From Maylandia zebra (taxonomy: Eukaryota; Chordata; Actinopteri; Cichliformes; Cichlidae): 64,000 nt of DNA. Where the stretch lies: assembly GCF_041146795.1 (NCBI RefSeq), contig NC_135182.1, forward strand, positions 36,044,009 to 36,108,008, written 5' to 3'. The position numbers and the translations under genes were made by a program. Positions within the stretch are counted from its first letter, which is position 1; each line of letters begins with the position of its first letter. The notes under the pieces are model-generated. The model made no database searches, was not told where the DNA came from, and saw only the letters and a list, made by a program, of their open reading frames with translations. Positions 52,901-64,000 of this stretch are shown here, piece by piece.

Positions 52901-55485
52901 CAGCAGCACTCATGCACACCTGGCTCTGCTCTTACAGGTGAGTCACACAGCTCCAGGGTCCAGGATGAAGGAACATTACCCTTCATATTCTTCCCTTCTA
53001 CACTCACCTTTGGATCTGATGTGTGTCCAGAGGCCTACATGGTGTCGTGGTTTAAGAAGGCCTGGCTGGATGACTGAGAGGCCCACAAGCTGACTTTCTC
53101 AGCTTCCTCTCAGGTAAAACATAAACACCTATGATACGTCTGTGTTTGTTTCCCCAGGTGGAATCACCTTGTTGTCTTTGACGGTGTAGTGGCAGAGGCT
53201 CTGCCGCTGTCCGAAGCGCTGTGGGATCTCCTGTGCGTTACGATCTGGGTCGACACTCGGGTAAAAGGACAGGTCCCTCTCTATCTGTGCGAAGGACGGA
53301 GGGCAGTGCATGTGGGCCTCCCACGCAGAGCCGCTCTCCCGGGGACAGTCGCATCCCTCGTGATAGACCGGGCCTGCAGACGACAACACTGACTCATTAA
53401 GTTTCTGGATCCAGCAAAAACAGCAGGTGAAGACTCAGGATTGGAGCGTGAGCAGGAATCAAGTCCATGATGTCATTTATCAGAGTGAACATCGCAGCTT
53501 CACGGACCGCGCCCTACCTTTGAGAACAAACGGTGACTTGGCAACGTGCTCGTTCTTCAGCAAAACGTGGACGTGAAGCTCCGAGTAGGTGGCGTACATT
53601 CGGTAGCGGACCAGGAATGAGCCATCCCGACGATCCAGGACCTGGATCCAAATCCTGGTGAACTGCTCCACAGGAGACACAATCTTTACTTCAAAGGTTT
53701 TCTCACCAGGTGATGCAGTCAAACTGTGGGAGGAGGGAGAATACAAAGATATCTACTGCTGCTCAGGAGGACAGCATCTCATCTTATAACAACAAATACG
53801 AGCCGATGTTTACAAAGCAGCGGACTGAACCTTTGCCAGTTCATCATCGTATGGTTCATTTCAGCGCTCACTCACAGTTTATACTCTCTACATACAAGAA
53901 GGTTTAAAGTTTGCGTGTCACAGAAAACATCTGTGCCGTGGTGGTCTCCTAACAGATGTGTCTGGGTAACTTGGATCGTCACTCAGAGTAACAACTTGTG
54001 CACTGTTTTTTATGGTTGGGTGCACTTTTTGCACAGTCAGTGTGTCTGCACCAGCTCACGGTGCAGTAATGACTGTAGCAGGCATGATCACCACAGAGAG
54101 GAGGCACCTTTGATAAGCTCCTGCAACTGTGTGATGAAAAAGGTCATTGGAGGCCGTCTGACATCGTCCTGCCTGTGGTTTGTCTGTCATATCTGCCCTC
54201 ACAGGTCAAAACTTCAGATTTAACACCACACTTTATTTTATATAGTGTTCTTTTGTAGTCATGCAGGTTTTTTTGGCTTATAAGTACAAATAGATAAGAT
54301 AAAATGTTCTCTAAAGGTTCTCTTGAGCAATAGTTCTCCTGTTTTCTGAAGGTGTCTCAGTGTTTTTCTTTGGACACCCCATCAAAGGAGCTCTGATTCA
54401 AGCATAAAAATCCACCGAGCGATGGTCACACTTCACTGAAGCCTCATCAGAGAAGATTCAGTAAAGGACGGCTGAAGGGAAACAGGAGGAAAGGCTGAGG
54501 CTGAAAATGACACCAGAACTGGACTGAAGGTCAGAGGAACAGGTGTGATGGAGAGATGGATCCACATCATGGTCAGTGTGTACGAGGAGGTCAGGAGGAG
54601 GTCCAGCAGTGAGAGTCTGCAGCCATCTGTGAAGCACGGTGGAGGCTGTGTCATGGTTTCAGGTTCTTTGATAAACTGATGAATTACAGAGTCTGATCCA
54701 CCACGCAGGAACATCTGGAAACATCTCTTTAGCATGACACTCGGACCTCAGCTCCACTGAAGCAGTGTGGGATCATCCTGACAGAGAACACAAGCAAAGG
54801 CAGAAACATCCGAGGAAGAGCTTTGACTGTCCTTCAGGAAGCCTGGAGAACAGTTCCTGAAGATCCTCACAGAGCTGCTCAGAGAGCTCAGACTGTGCTG
54901 AACAATAAAGCGGTCATACTAAATATTCACTCGGACGCGTTTTGCAATCACATAAACTCTTTCTTTGCTGCATTTCCATATTTATCAGCAAATTCGTGTC
55001 CCCTTTCTCTTCTAATATAAAGAACAGAGAGGTTTGACATGGCACTGGATATCTGATAGTGACACAGAGGAGATACGGAGGAGACTCAGAGACAGACGTG
55101 ATTTTGCACACAGCTACATTCAGACCTTTGGTACTTCTGACTGTTAAATCACACCTGCGTGGTCACATGTGAGGTCTCCGGCTTGCACATGCGCATGATA
55201 ATGAGAAAACCAGTGATGTGATTCTGACACCCCGATACGACAGTAAACTCCAGGCTCTGCAGCTGGAGTCGCATACCACAGGCCTCGCATTACTCACTTT
55301 TTCCCCGAGCTGTCCGCCGCCTGTATGTAGAAGAATCGAGCTGGAAGGACGACGCTAGCCTCCAGCCCGGGTCCCCATACTAAAGTGTTCGCAGCGCTGG
55401 GGGCCGAGCCCGCCTGAGACCCCCGCAGGTCATGCCCGAGCACAGCCAGACAGAAGAGCAGCCACCACGGCCGCAGTGCAGACAT
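49941..55485 (-). CDS. poglut2: Protein O-glucosyltransferase 2 (KDELC1), complete, 10 exons
   Basis: Exons on the minus strand are 55298-55485, 53518-53723, 53168-53373, 52283-52360, 51908-52080, 50961-51198, 50659-50868, 50488-50577, 50204-50308 and 49941-49958. All phases agree, giving 503 residues (human 502). The start at 55485 ([17 protein letters not shown]) opens a signal peptide. The longer frame upstream begins with TTG and is not used. Residues about 30-135 form a filamin-like domain ([36 protein letters not shown]). Residues about 190-480 form the CAP10/GT90 glucosyltransferase ([73 protein letters not shown]). The last 18-base exon encodes VKDEL, an ER retrieval signal. The enzyme adds glucose from UDP-glucose to serines of EGF repeats in the ER, for example in Notch and fibrillins. 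The gene lies beside tex30, as in human 13q33. Confidence 0.97.
51583..51855 (+). repeat. dispersed fish repeat, whole copy
   Basis: This is the most complete unbroken copy in the window, from atcctgtcttccttctctca through ggccccgcccctccctgagc and cctgttaaaagggag to ataaataaaactgaattga. It lies in the poglut2 intron between exons 5 and 6, antisense to the gene. Confidence 0.8.
54430..54920 (+). mobile_element. Tc1-like transposon fossil in poglut2 intron 1
   Basis: Broken plus-strand frames read [18 protein letters not shown] near 54615-54665, equivalent to the conserved [13 protein letters not shown] segment of Tc1 transposases. A tail like [16 protein letters not shown] ... TELLREL follows. 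Stops interrupt the frame and the terminal repeats are not evident. It is a different and older family than the intact copy at 34083. Confidence 0.6.
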
Positions 55486-55900
55486 ACCGGCCAATGCGCA
55501 GGCTCACACGGGTTACAGTCGTGCGAGCTCTCGGCCTCTGCCGGCCCAAACTGCCATTGTTCGTTCAACTCTGTGAAAACTGAGCGGACGGACTGAAGTC
55601 AGTGTGCAGCGTGTGAACTTCGCTTCGCTCCATCTACACTCACACGACTCACCGCAGACACCGCATTTCACATCCGGTTAGAACGAGCGCGGTGTCGCTG
55701 TTTCAGGAACGTTAACGCTGCTAGCACACCGGCAGCTAACTCAAAAAAATCTTTTACAGTCGAGTAAACAATTAGTGAATGAAAGGGGGCGGGACAACAG
55801 AGCGCGTTGTGAGACCCGATTGGCCAAGAGACCGATGGAGCTCCAGGTGTAAATGTGATTGGACGGAAACACGGAAGTTAAAGTCTTGGGTACATGCTGG
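55486..55900 (-). promoter_or_regulatory. poglut2: poglut2 promoter region
   Basis: The stretch upstream of the poglut2 ATG is GC-rich. It carries two ATTGG motifs (inverted CCAAT on the plus strand), at about 55819 and 55857, and no TATA box near a plausible start. The start site is inferred only from position. Confidence 0.4.
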
Positions 55901-56870
55901 CCTGAATGTAAGTGGTTGGAAATGAAAACTTTACCTCATATTTAAATAACAATAAAACGACTCCTCCCACTACTGGTAATAATATAAATGATAATAAACA
56001 TGTTATAAATGTCACCTGAAAGTTATAACAAACTATAATTAATGTGATTTTATACGGCGCAGTCGTATTTGTTTTACTAGATATAATTTTATTTATATTT
56101 ATTTGTACAAAATAGAAATGTTCTTAAATTAAATTTGTACAAATCTGAAGTCCTGAAAGATTTCAAAGAAGTTAAAGTTTAAGAACTTTTTTTCCAGTGT
56201 AAATATTAAATATTCTGTTTGAAAGTGCAGTTCGGGCCATATGTGGAAAATTAAACCATTTTTGTAACTCACAGCTTTAATTCAAATAAATAAAACCCAT
56301 AAATCTTCCCCGTCTCAGAGGCTCAGAAGTAGTTGGTCAGACTAACATAATTTTGAATACAAACTTTATATTTTAGTATCTGGATAAAAGTCTTTGCAAT
56401 GATATTTTACTGCCTGGTGACATCACCACGTGCTGTTTCCTTACCTGAGATGCTCTGCCAGTGTCTCTCCGCCGCTTGTTTCTGAGTCTCTGCCTTAAGT
56501 TTTGCATTTAATAACTAAAGCTGCTCTGTTGGGCTGAGATCAGGTCACTGACTCAGACATTGGAGACTTTCTTTGCTTTCCTTGAGAAAGTCTTGGGCTG
56601 TTTTTGCAGTTTGCTTTGGCTCATTATCTGTCTGCACTGTGAAGCTCTGTCTGATCAGCTCTGCAGGATTATCTGAATGTGAGCAGAGAGGAAGCCCTGA
56701 GCTCTTCACAGCTCATCCTGCTGCTTCGATCAGCAGTCACAATCAAGACGAACAACCTTCTTCCACTGCAGCCATAGCCGAACTTTGGCTCGTGAGCTGT
56801 TTCCTCCTTCTCCAGTTTCTCTTCCCATTACTGCAAACAAGTGTTTATGTACCACTCTGCATCTATTATT
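55901..56870. other. gene-free interval
   Basis: AT-rich up to about 56300, then mixed sequence. The plus frame at 56573-56872 (99 codons) has no recognised domain. Nothing else I can name. Confidence 0.45.
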
Positions 56871-56879
56871 AACTCCACA

Positions 56880-57345
56880 GCGCGTCTTTTGTCCCGTTTT
56901 CATCCCCTCATCCCTAACCAGTTGCAGCAGGTGGCCCCCTGGTCCCTTCCACTGTCACACATGATCACATAATAATAGATTGCATTTATATAGCGCTTTT
57001 CGGGGCCCTCAAAGCGCTTTACAATTCCACTATTCATTCACTCTCACATTCACAACAACAGCTACAGGTGTAGCCACAGCTGCCCTGGGGCAGACTGACA
57101 GAAGCGAGGCTGCCATAACGCGCTAATCTGCCCCTCTGGCCATCACCAGTAGGCGGTAGGTGAAGTGTCTTGCCCAAGGACACAACGACCGAGACTGTCC
57201 GAGCTGGGGCTCGAACCGGCAACCTTCCGATTACAAGACAAACTGCCAACTCTTTGAGCCACGACTGACTGTATATCATTGTAGTTCTTTACCTTCAGTA
57301 TAAAGCACCTTGAGCCAACAGCTGCTGTATAAATAAAATTGAATG
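56880..57345 (+). repeat. worn dispersed fish repeat, split by a SINE
   Basis: The left part (56880-56970: catcccctcatccctaacc ... gcagcaggtggccccc) and the right part (57270-57345: tataaagcaccttgagcc ... ataaataaaattgaatg) belong to the same repeat family as 51583-51855 but are more diverged. The SINE at 56971-57265 lies between them. Confidence 0.65.
56971..57265 (-). mobile_element. tRNA-derived SINE, antisense, whole
   Basis: It begins aataatagattgcatttata with tagcgctttt. It carries the cttgcccaaggacacaacga core, has the B box in reverse (gggctcgaacc, about 57207-57217) and ends with the head in reverse, ctctttgagccacgac. It is the same family as 42973-43199, with more substitutions. 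This is the second case in the window of this SINE lying inside the dispersed repeat. Confidence 0.8.
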
Positions 57346-58460
57346 TAAACCGTCTTTATTTACATTCATGAAGGTGTCTCTTTGACAATAACACTCCTCC
57401 CTCCTCTGGAGTGTTAAAATGTTGTTTTTTTAACTAAAGAAAGAACTTGCGATCATCCACCTCAGCTGCCTTCTTCGGTTGTTTTTTCTGTCTGTGTGAC
57501 ACGTTGATTCCTTTTCAGCCTAACGAGGGCCTCCTCGACTTCCACTGACAGCTCGTTGGGTTTGGATAAAAGCGTAACTGGTTAAACTGTTTGTCAGTCA
57601 ATAGGCCAATTATTGTTGAGCCTCTGACAGTGGGGACAGCGCATAGAAATGAACAGTAAATGCAGTACTTTTGTTAAACCTTGAATAAAATCAGGGAGTC
57701 TGCACGTTAGTCGCGTATTGATTTATAAATGCACTGCACTGGTGTATAAAAGTACACAAACTGTGTTCTAGTCAGAAAACTTATGGACCTACTAAATCTA
57801 ACAAAACTGTCAAAATAATTAAAGTTTCTACATAAATATGATGCACTGGTAAAATCAGGCTTTTTGCTCTTAACATCACAGAATATCACAGTTACGTCTG
57901 TTCATGAACTATTTCTGAGCTTAAATGAACTCCAGTCCTCTTTATGTCATTAGACTCACCTGGCAGGTAGCGTTGAATTTACCAGAGGAAGGACAGTTCT
58001 TAGTCTGGAAGCTTTATTACTATTGATGAAAGGTAAATGACAATAACTGCATAAACCTGATCCTGGCTTTACCTGTGGGTCAAAACGTGGTTACTTACCT
58101 GAACAAAGGTCAAACTAAAGTGCTTTTGCACTCGCAGCTGGTTTAGTGACGAGAGCTCTCAGCCGTGTACATCAATCAATGTTTATTTCAATTTGCTGTT
58201 GCATCAACATATTTTCAGATCATTTTTTGTCAAGTAATTTCTATTACACTAGTATAATATCAAGAAGAACAAAAAGTGGTAGAATCCATTTAAATAAGAC
58301 AAACGTTGCTGCCATCATTGAAAACCAAGTGAATGCTTCTTTAACATACTACAGTGTGAAGAACTACATCGTTCCTGTGATTTAGACAGAGCCAGAATAC
58401 CAGATACAGTACCAGCAGTAACAGGTACAACATATACGAGAAAATATCCCAAGAATATAC

Positions 58461-58473
58461 TTTATTTTTTATT
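58461..58473 (-). terminator. candidate polyadenylation signals of the tomosyn gene
   Basis: Two TTTATT hexamers (58461-58466 and 58468-58473) read AATAAA on the minus strand, about 2.1 kb past the stop at 60585. The intervening stretch has no other gene, which fits a long 3' UTR of the kind usual for neuronal transcripts. This is inference. Confidence 0.4.
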
Positions 58474-60269
58474 TTTTTGTTTCACCTTTCACCCAAGATT
58501 GAACTGTACAGTTAATATAAAAACTGAAAACATAGAAACCGAAAACCTTCTAACAAAACACCCTGTCAGCAGAATCGGAGTTTTTTTGTCATTTTTTTGT
58601 GTATTTTGGTTTTGTGTTGTTTTTTCTGCACTTACACAAAACTCACTGACGGTACAGAGATAAGAGAGAACGACATTATTAGTTTGCTGTGTTTTAGACA
58701 CCCCGTTGAACCAAATCCAGGTAGCCTGGCTGTAGGATTTCAGGTGAAGTTGGTAAAAATAAACGCGTGAAGGCCGCTCGAGCCTCAGGAATGTGTCAGC
58801 CGCCTGACAGGAAGCAGGCAAAGATGATTAGCAATGCAGATTCACGTGTTCCTCTTATTGTTTCAGGCTGTGGATGTATGTGCTGCCGTGCACGTTTCAC
58901 GCGGGCGTGACGCCGCCACGATCAGCATAAAGGTCTGATGTGTGTGAGAGACGGATGCCGGTTATCCCGCGTTTGAGTTTTCAGTTCAAAATACAGACAA
59001 ATACACAAGTACAAAATATCCTCCTCACTCGATGTTGTTCGTCCTTGTCGTGTGGCTACCCACTGACACGTAACACAATCACGATGTGATACACGACGAC
59101 CATGTATCATGACACGTTTGTTGTTTTTAAAATACAAAAGCCTTCGTTAAAGAGGCCGTAACCATCAAATATAGGACTGCGACACAAGGATATCATAGTC
59201 ACAGTCATCAAGAACGATATCGAAAGGAAGAGAAACCAAAACCGAACGAACGCCTTCATTTTTTTTTCACGTACTCGACGGCTGAACATCACTGGAAAAA
59301 ACTGTCACTTCTCCCGAACCGCTTACTGACAAACAACTCCTCTTCATGTTCCCATCACGAAGACGGTGACAGTCACCACGAGTACTGCCTGTCATTATGA
59401 AAAGACGACTGCTCGGGTTGCACACCAGAATGCACCAACTGCAGAGTGAGGTGGAGAGAGATGTGAGGGTGTCGTTCACGTTGGCTGCTCTGGCTGAGGG
59501 AGGGTGTGGTTCTCTTTCTGCCTCACTCACACTTGCACACGCGACCTAACGTCGCACGAAGGCAGCGATAGACTCAAAGATCAGGGACAACTAAAACACG
59601 CCTTCATATGTTCACGGTCACCGTTCTCTGCTGTGAGCCACAGGAAACCCGGATCAGCTCCTCCGTGGTTTTTATGGCACGTGAATATAAGTTTGTAGTA
59701 TAGATATAAACACACTGACCGCAACACGCTCCCACACCCACGCCTTCTCTCGTGTTCATTTCACGGGTTTGTAAGTTGCAGCAGCTGAAAAGTGGAACTA
59801 GATTGCTGAGAGCTGAGTGTTAATACAACTGAGTTATATTTCATTTGCACTGTGCAGCCCAGAGTACGAACAACGTTTTAGCGGTTTTTAAGTGTGTGTC
59901 GACAAAGTTAACTGTGTGCGTTTGGTATATATAGTGTGTGAAGTAATATGAGCTGAGACTAGGGAGTAAAAAGAAACATTAAAAAAAGGGAAAGTAACAC
60001 AACTTTTGGCTTAGTAGCAATGCAGGTATACGTTTCCCTTTTTATATATCATTTTTTGTTAATATCTCAAAAAATAGAAAGTTTTTCATAATTTGTGTTG
60101 TTGGCTTACTTCATAAATAAAACGTCTTTTTATGTTTGACTCTCATGTTAAAGTAGCATGCTGCTTTTTAATATGGCAGTTGTATATTTTTAGTCATTCA
60201 TTGCTGTTTCATGCATTTCTTGTTGGTTTCTTAGTTTTTGACTATCTACACAGTAAGGTCCAGAAAAAC

Positions 60270-60336
<67 letters not shown>

Positions 60337-60584
60337 CCAGTTCCATCTTCAGACCTTCAAATGCCGCCATCTCCTCACCGTCCTTCTCGCTGCAGGTCTA
60401 GACGGGGAACTAGCCCGTCCTCATCACTCAGCGATGTGACAGTGTGTGCATGAAGCCAAGCCAGAAGCCATAAAGACAAAGTCACTGTGCCTCTCTTTGA
60501 ATGCTTTCATTTTTGAAGTGAAAGTCCCGTCGCGGCATATCGTTCCCAGCAGCATGAGGGCAGACCGAGGCCCCCGTCCTGCTA
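58474..60584 (-). other. probable tomosyn 3' UTR
   Basis: No exon or other gene is seen. The stretch includes a (CA)n microsatellite at 60272-60334 and AT-rich parts around 59990-60230. Assigning it to the 3' UTR rests on the lack of an earlier minus-strand AATAAA in a convincing setting. Confidence 0.4.
60272..60334. repeat. (CA)n microsatellite
   Basis: About 31 uninterrupted CA units. On the tomosyn transcript it would read as (UG)n roughly 250 bases after the stop codon, if the 3' UTR assignment is right. Such a pure array is likely to be length-variable between individuals. Confidence 0.95.
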
Positions 60585-63518
60585 TTAGAACTGGTACCAC
60601 TTCTTGTCCTTGCATTTCAGCATCAGCTGGAAAAGATACAAAAGGACATCTTCTTAATGAGAAGGACTGAAACCTTGAGAGCATTTCTTTTTATTGCATT
60701 GGGGAGTAAATTATTGATTTGCCAACAAGAGAATCATTTAATAACCACTTTTGTTGGCTTCAGTTCAGTTTTTGTTAATGTCTCAAAATCCAAAGTTGTA
60801 CATTTAGATGCTCTTTATATTTTCACATCATGTTATGTTTCATTTTCACCTCATGAGCGTGCTTGGAGAAGGCTTCTGCACTAGTCATCATTAGGGCGGT
60901 GCGCTCCTCCAGCTCCCCCAGCCTCTGGCCTCTCTCATCCAGAGCAATGCGCGCCCTCGCCAGCTCGCCCACCACTCCACTAGCGGCGACCTTCATGCCC
61001 TCCACTCCTCCCTGTCCAGGGATGTGCTGCGCAAGACTCCGAGAAGCCTTCCCAGCCGCAGCCTCGCCGACTGTTGGAACGAGACAGAGTGACAGGGATG
61101 TGGAAATCAAACGCACCCTGGGGTTCTTCAGACACGCCTCCTGATTTTGCCAACTGACTGTTTGTCATTGTTTGCCAACATTGTGTGCTCGCTCTGACTG
61201 CGATTGCCTCGTCTGATACAAGTTAAACTAGTCTGAGTATTTTCAACTTAAGAAAACTTTTAAGGTGTTCTCACATCGCCCCGTCTCACTGCGCGACCTC
61301 TTATTGGTTAGAGCGAGTGCTAGTCTCACAACCAAAGCCACAAAATCAGCAAGTACATCTTATGTAATCTGCCATGTGCAGGCTAAAGACATTCATGTCT
61401 TATTATTAGCAGTATAATATGGTGTCATGCATTCTTGAATGCTTTATATTAAGAAAATAATGTAGACAGACAACGCACAGAGCTCTTCTCTGTCAAAGGT
61501 GTGGGCATTTCCTCCAAAGAAGCCTTTTAAAAATCCTCGGTTCTGGGCTTCTGGTGTTTCTATTGGTGTAAACAGCTCTCCCAGCATTTCCTGCAAAAAA
61601 AAAAAAAAAGAATTTTAGAAGTTGCACGAAGGATGTAATCAGAGAAGATGGCAGATAATTCACTGGCCATCAGCAACAGACGGAGGGGATGATTGCCAAA
61701 TGGCCAATTTTGCCAGCCCTAGTGCTGACCTGCAGGTTATCGCACATCTCCTGGCTGTATGTAATTCTCTGGACCTCTGTGGGGGAGCTGAGATACAGTG
61801 CCTGCCCCCCATTGGTGAAGTAAAAGGTTCTTGCAATGCGCATGTCTGTCAGAGGCAGGTAATTGACATCCATGAGCGGTCTTAAGCTGGGCAGACTGTG
61901 GGCAGAATGAAAGAGTGAAGAAAGGTAAGAACAGCTGTGTAATAATTACTGAGCTTCAAAAGTAAACTACACTGAACATCAGAATAAAAAGAAAGAAATC
62001 ATTATTATGTTTCTTTTCTAATCTTTGGTAACAAAGCAGCTTTTCATAGGCTGTAGTCTCAGAGGTAAACTGCACGAATCCGGTCTTTAAGTCTGACGTC
62101 ATTAGTCAAACGAACACTGCAGCATCACTGAGAGTTACAAACTGTCTAAATTCTTTCACCTTTAATAAAATGATCAGCGTTGCTGCTTTACCAGGTGTAA
62201 CAATTCAGTTTAACATCCATGAAAACAGGATTTATTACGTTTAACAGAGTTAGAAGTTAGCAGGAAGTTAGCTCGCTAGCTTCCACCTAAACATGATATA
62301 GCATGTTCTGACTGAGAGATTTCTGGAAAATTCAAACGTACAGCTCTGTTATCACTTCCAACATAAATGAAGACAGAAAACTAAACAGCAGTGACGTTTA
62401 TAGGGTTACTGAAGTTGGGCTAGCTGCTATATAATGATGTGCTACGTGATCACTAGCGACACAGCTATGTTAGCCTAGCATAAACACAGTGAAGCTGGAG
62501 GATGAACGCTAACTTTTTTCCACTCGATAAAAGTTAACATGAGGGTTCCTGATGGTTAGAGACAAATGCAATCGCATGGCAGGATGCTGTAAACGGACCA
62601 AACTTCAGTCAGGAGAACAACTGAGATAATCCATCCACAATACGAGGTTAGTCATTCATATACTGCTGCAGGGGCTGTAGCTACATCGTAAGGGTTTAAA
62701 CACTGAGCTTTAAAATGAACAGTGGTGGTAAAAACAGAGAGAGTTTTTTAGGGGCTTGTTCAGATTAAATAGAACAAGATACAAAACATGTTAAAAACAC
62801 AGCAGCCTTAATAAACACAGTAGTTTGGACTCGGAAGCAGGTTCATCACATCATCACTTAAAGACCGGATAGAGCCAGACCATTCAGCATCCACCCAGTG
62901 AGTGGCCCTTGCATAGAGTCACATGTAACTCTCAGATTTCCTCTGCACCAAAACGCTCTCACTGACCGGTTCAGATTAAGTATCCTTACCTGTGAAAAGG
63001 AAAAAGCTGCTACGCAGCCACGTTCAGCTTAACAGTGCAAACACAGAAATGATAGCTGCGCTGACAGAGCAGGCTTTAAAGCAGGCCGCGCTACAGCGTG
63101 CGCAGATTAAAACAAACATCTAATAACAGAGAACTCGAGCGGCCGTGGTCATACCTGAGTGTCATGACGTGTCCGTTTGCACAGAAGCAGGCGAGGCACA
63201 CGCTGTTGCACACCGACACCACGTCAGCCCTCAGCACAAAGGACGACTCTGTGATGTTGTGGACAAACAGGCAAGACTGCGAGGGCATCAGGAACACTTT
63301 GGCCTGCCTCTCAGAGCACACCACAGCCAAGTGTCCGTCTCCGCAGGCGTCCTGGGAGGACGATGGCGAAAAGTGGACCAGCTTGCGCCTCCGCAGTCGG
63401 TCGGGGTCCTCGGGGGCGTTGTGGTCCCGCCAAACCTCATAGGGGGGCTGGATGAGAGCTCCCATGCAGTCCAAGAAGCTGAAGCGTAACACAGAGCCCT
63501 TCAGCATCAGCACCGCTC
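60585..63518 (-). CDS. stxbp5: Tomosyn (syntaxin-binding protein 5 type), C-terminal exons, partial
   Basis: Five 3' exons on the minus strand are 63155-63518, 61730-61895, 61479-61590, 60850-61070 and 60585-60626. All are in phase, encoding about 300 residues up to KDKKWYQF and the stop. The upstream exons lie beyond the right edge. Recognised parts are QPPYEVWRD, SPSSSQD, LACFCANGHVMTLSLPSLRP, NYLPLTDMRIARTF (late propeller and tail) and FTPIETPEAQNRGFLKGFFGG. The C-terminal R-SNARE motif runs from ASGVVGELARARIALDERGQ to EAFSKHAHE, with the layer-zero arginine in DERGQR. Tomosyn binds syntaxin-1 and SNAP-25 through this motif in place of synaptobrevin and so restrains exocytosis. Phrases such as DVNYLPLTD, EMCDNLQ, TPIETPEAQ and ARIALDERGQRLGELEE fit STXBP5 better than STXBP5L from memory. 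The paralogue (stxbp5a/b or stxbp5l) is uncertain. Confidence 0.9.
62078..62870. mobile_element. nonautonomous DNA element with ATCCGG termini, uninterrupted copy
   Basis: The ends atccggtctttaagt and acttaaagaccggat are inverted repeats. The 793-bp body aligns with the element at 6048-8509 on both sides of the Tc1 insertion. At 62460-62475 it reads gacacagctatgttag, which is the site that is split by the Tc1 copy in the other element. No coding capacity. It lies in a tomosyn intron. Confidence 0.8.
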
Positions 63519-64000
63519 CTGTGAGTGTGTGAGCAGGAGAGGGACCCAGCACACAGTGGGAGAGAAAAGTCTTTAAAGCTCAGCACAGGATGGAAGACGG
63601 CGCTAAGCGTAACATTTCAGTCAAAAAGATGCGTCTATGTTCTCACGTGGTCTTTAAAACTGAGCATGTATGTACAGACCACTGCTGCCAGAGTCCTGGC
63701 AGACCTCTGCTGTAGGTCTCTTCGAGTCAAAGCGGGGTCCTTCCTTTCCACTGTTGTGATTTTCCCTCTAATACTGCCTGTAATATAACGTTTGTATAGC
63801 TATACAAAAAGGACTGAATGATACAAGGCAAGCTTCACAACCTTGTACACTTAACTGCCTCACAAGTGCAACTACTGGATGCAGTAATACATTACTGACA
63901 CTTTTCAGATGCTGCATTTACTACATCGGACGTTATCCAATAGACGCCCACAGGAGCACTTTAGAACGAGAGGAAACAATCCTTTCTTCTTCTCTCGAGT
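63519..64000 (-). other. tomosyn intron sequence at window edge
   Basis: The acceptor of the 63155-63518 exon is at 63519-63520. No further exon is visible before the window ends. The plus frame at 63525-63788 has no recognised domain. Confidence 0.6.

Noticed and set aside
60132-60453. histidine/threonine repeat proteins at the CA tract
   Set aside because: They are only translations of the (CA)n microsatellite.

Overview
The window is vertebrate nuclear DNA, most likely from a percomorph teleost and possibly a cichlid. The evidence is spliced genes with GT-AG introns, fish-type Tc1 transposons, a tRNA-derived SINE, L2-like LINE tails and hAT derivatives. The species is an inference from repeat flavour. 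Five protein genes can be reconstructed, all on the minus strand. I rebuilt each by joining exons whose splice sites and phases agree. From right to left they are a tomosyn gene (stxbp5 type, last five exons only, 63518-60585), poglut2 (complete, 10 exons, 55485-49941), tex30 (complete, 5 exons, 49071-45670), nepro (complete, 9 exons, 44653-38490) and ralb (complete coding part, 4 exons, 24561-22486; a noncoding first exon near 31.4-31.6 kb is inferred).

Region by region: 1-22 kb has no gene that I can support. It holds a 150-bp direct duplication, a nested transposon stack (5.9-8.6 kb), a 20-bp minisatellite, a truncated hAT derivative and a Tc1 fossil. 22-31.6 kb is ralb with a long first intron. 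31.6-38.4 kb is intergenic, with a hAT derivative that has a perfect 8-bp target duplication and an apparently intact Tc1-type transposon. 38.4-44.7 kb is nepro, whose 3.8-kb second intron is largely mobile DNA. 45-49 kb is tex30, whose first intron holds an L2-like LINE nested in a SINE. 49.9-55.5 kb is poglut2. 57.3-60.6 kb is probably the tomosyn 3' UTR and flank.

The genes do not form one pathway. RalB is a small GTPase (exocyst), tomosyn a SNARE regulator, POGLUT2 an ER O-glucosyltransferase, NEPRO a nucleolar protein and TEX30 an alpha/beta-hydrolase-like protein. RalB and tomosyn both touch vesicle exocytosis, but their proximity is probably chance. In human, ralb, nepro, tex30/poglut2 and stxbp5 sit on different chromosomes, so the block is a lineage-specific arrangement.

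I found no CRISPR array, free-standing RNA gene, retrovirus or new defence-like system. The most informative signals are the layered transposon insertions and the near-identical Tc1 pair, one copy of which has an uninterrupted DD34E transposase frame.
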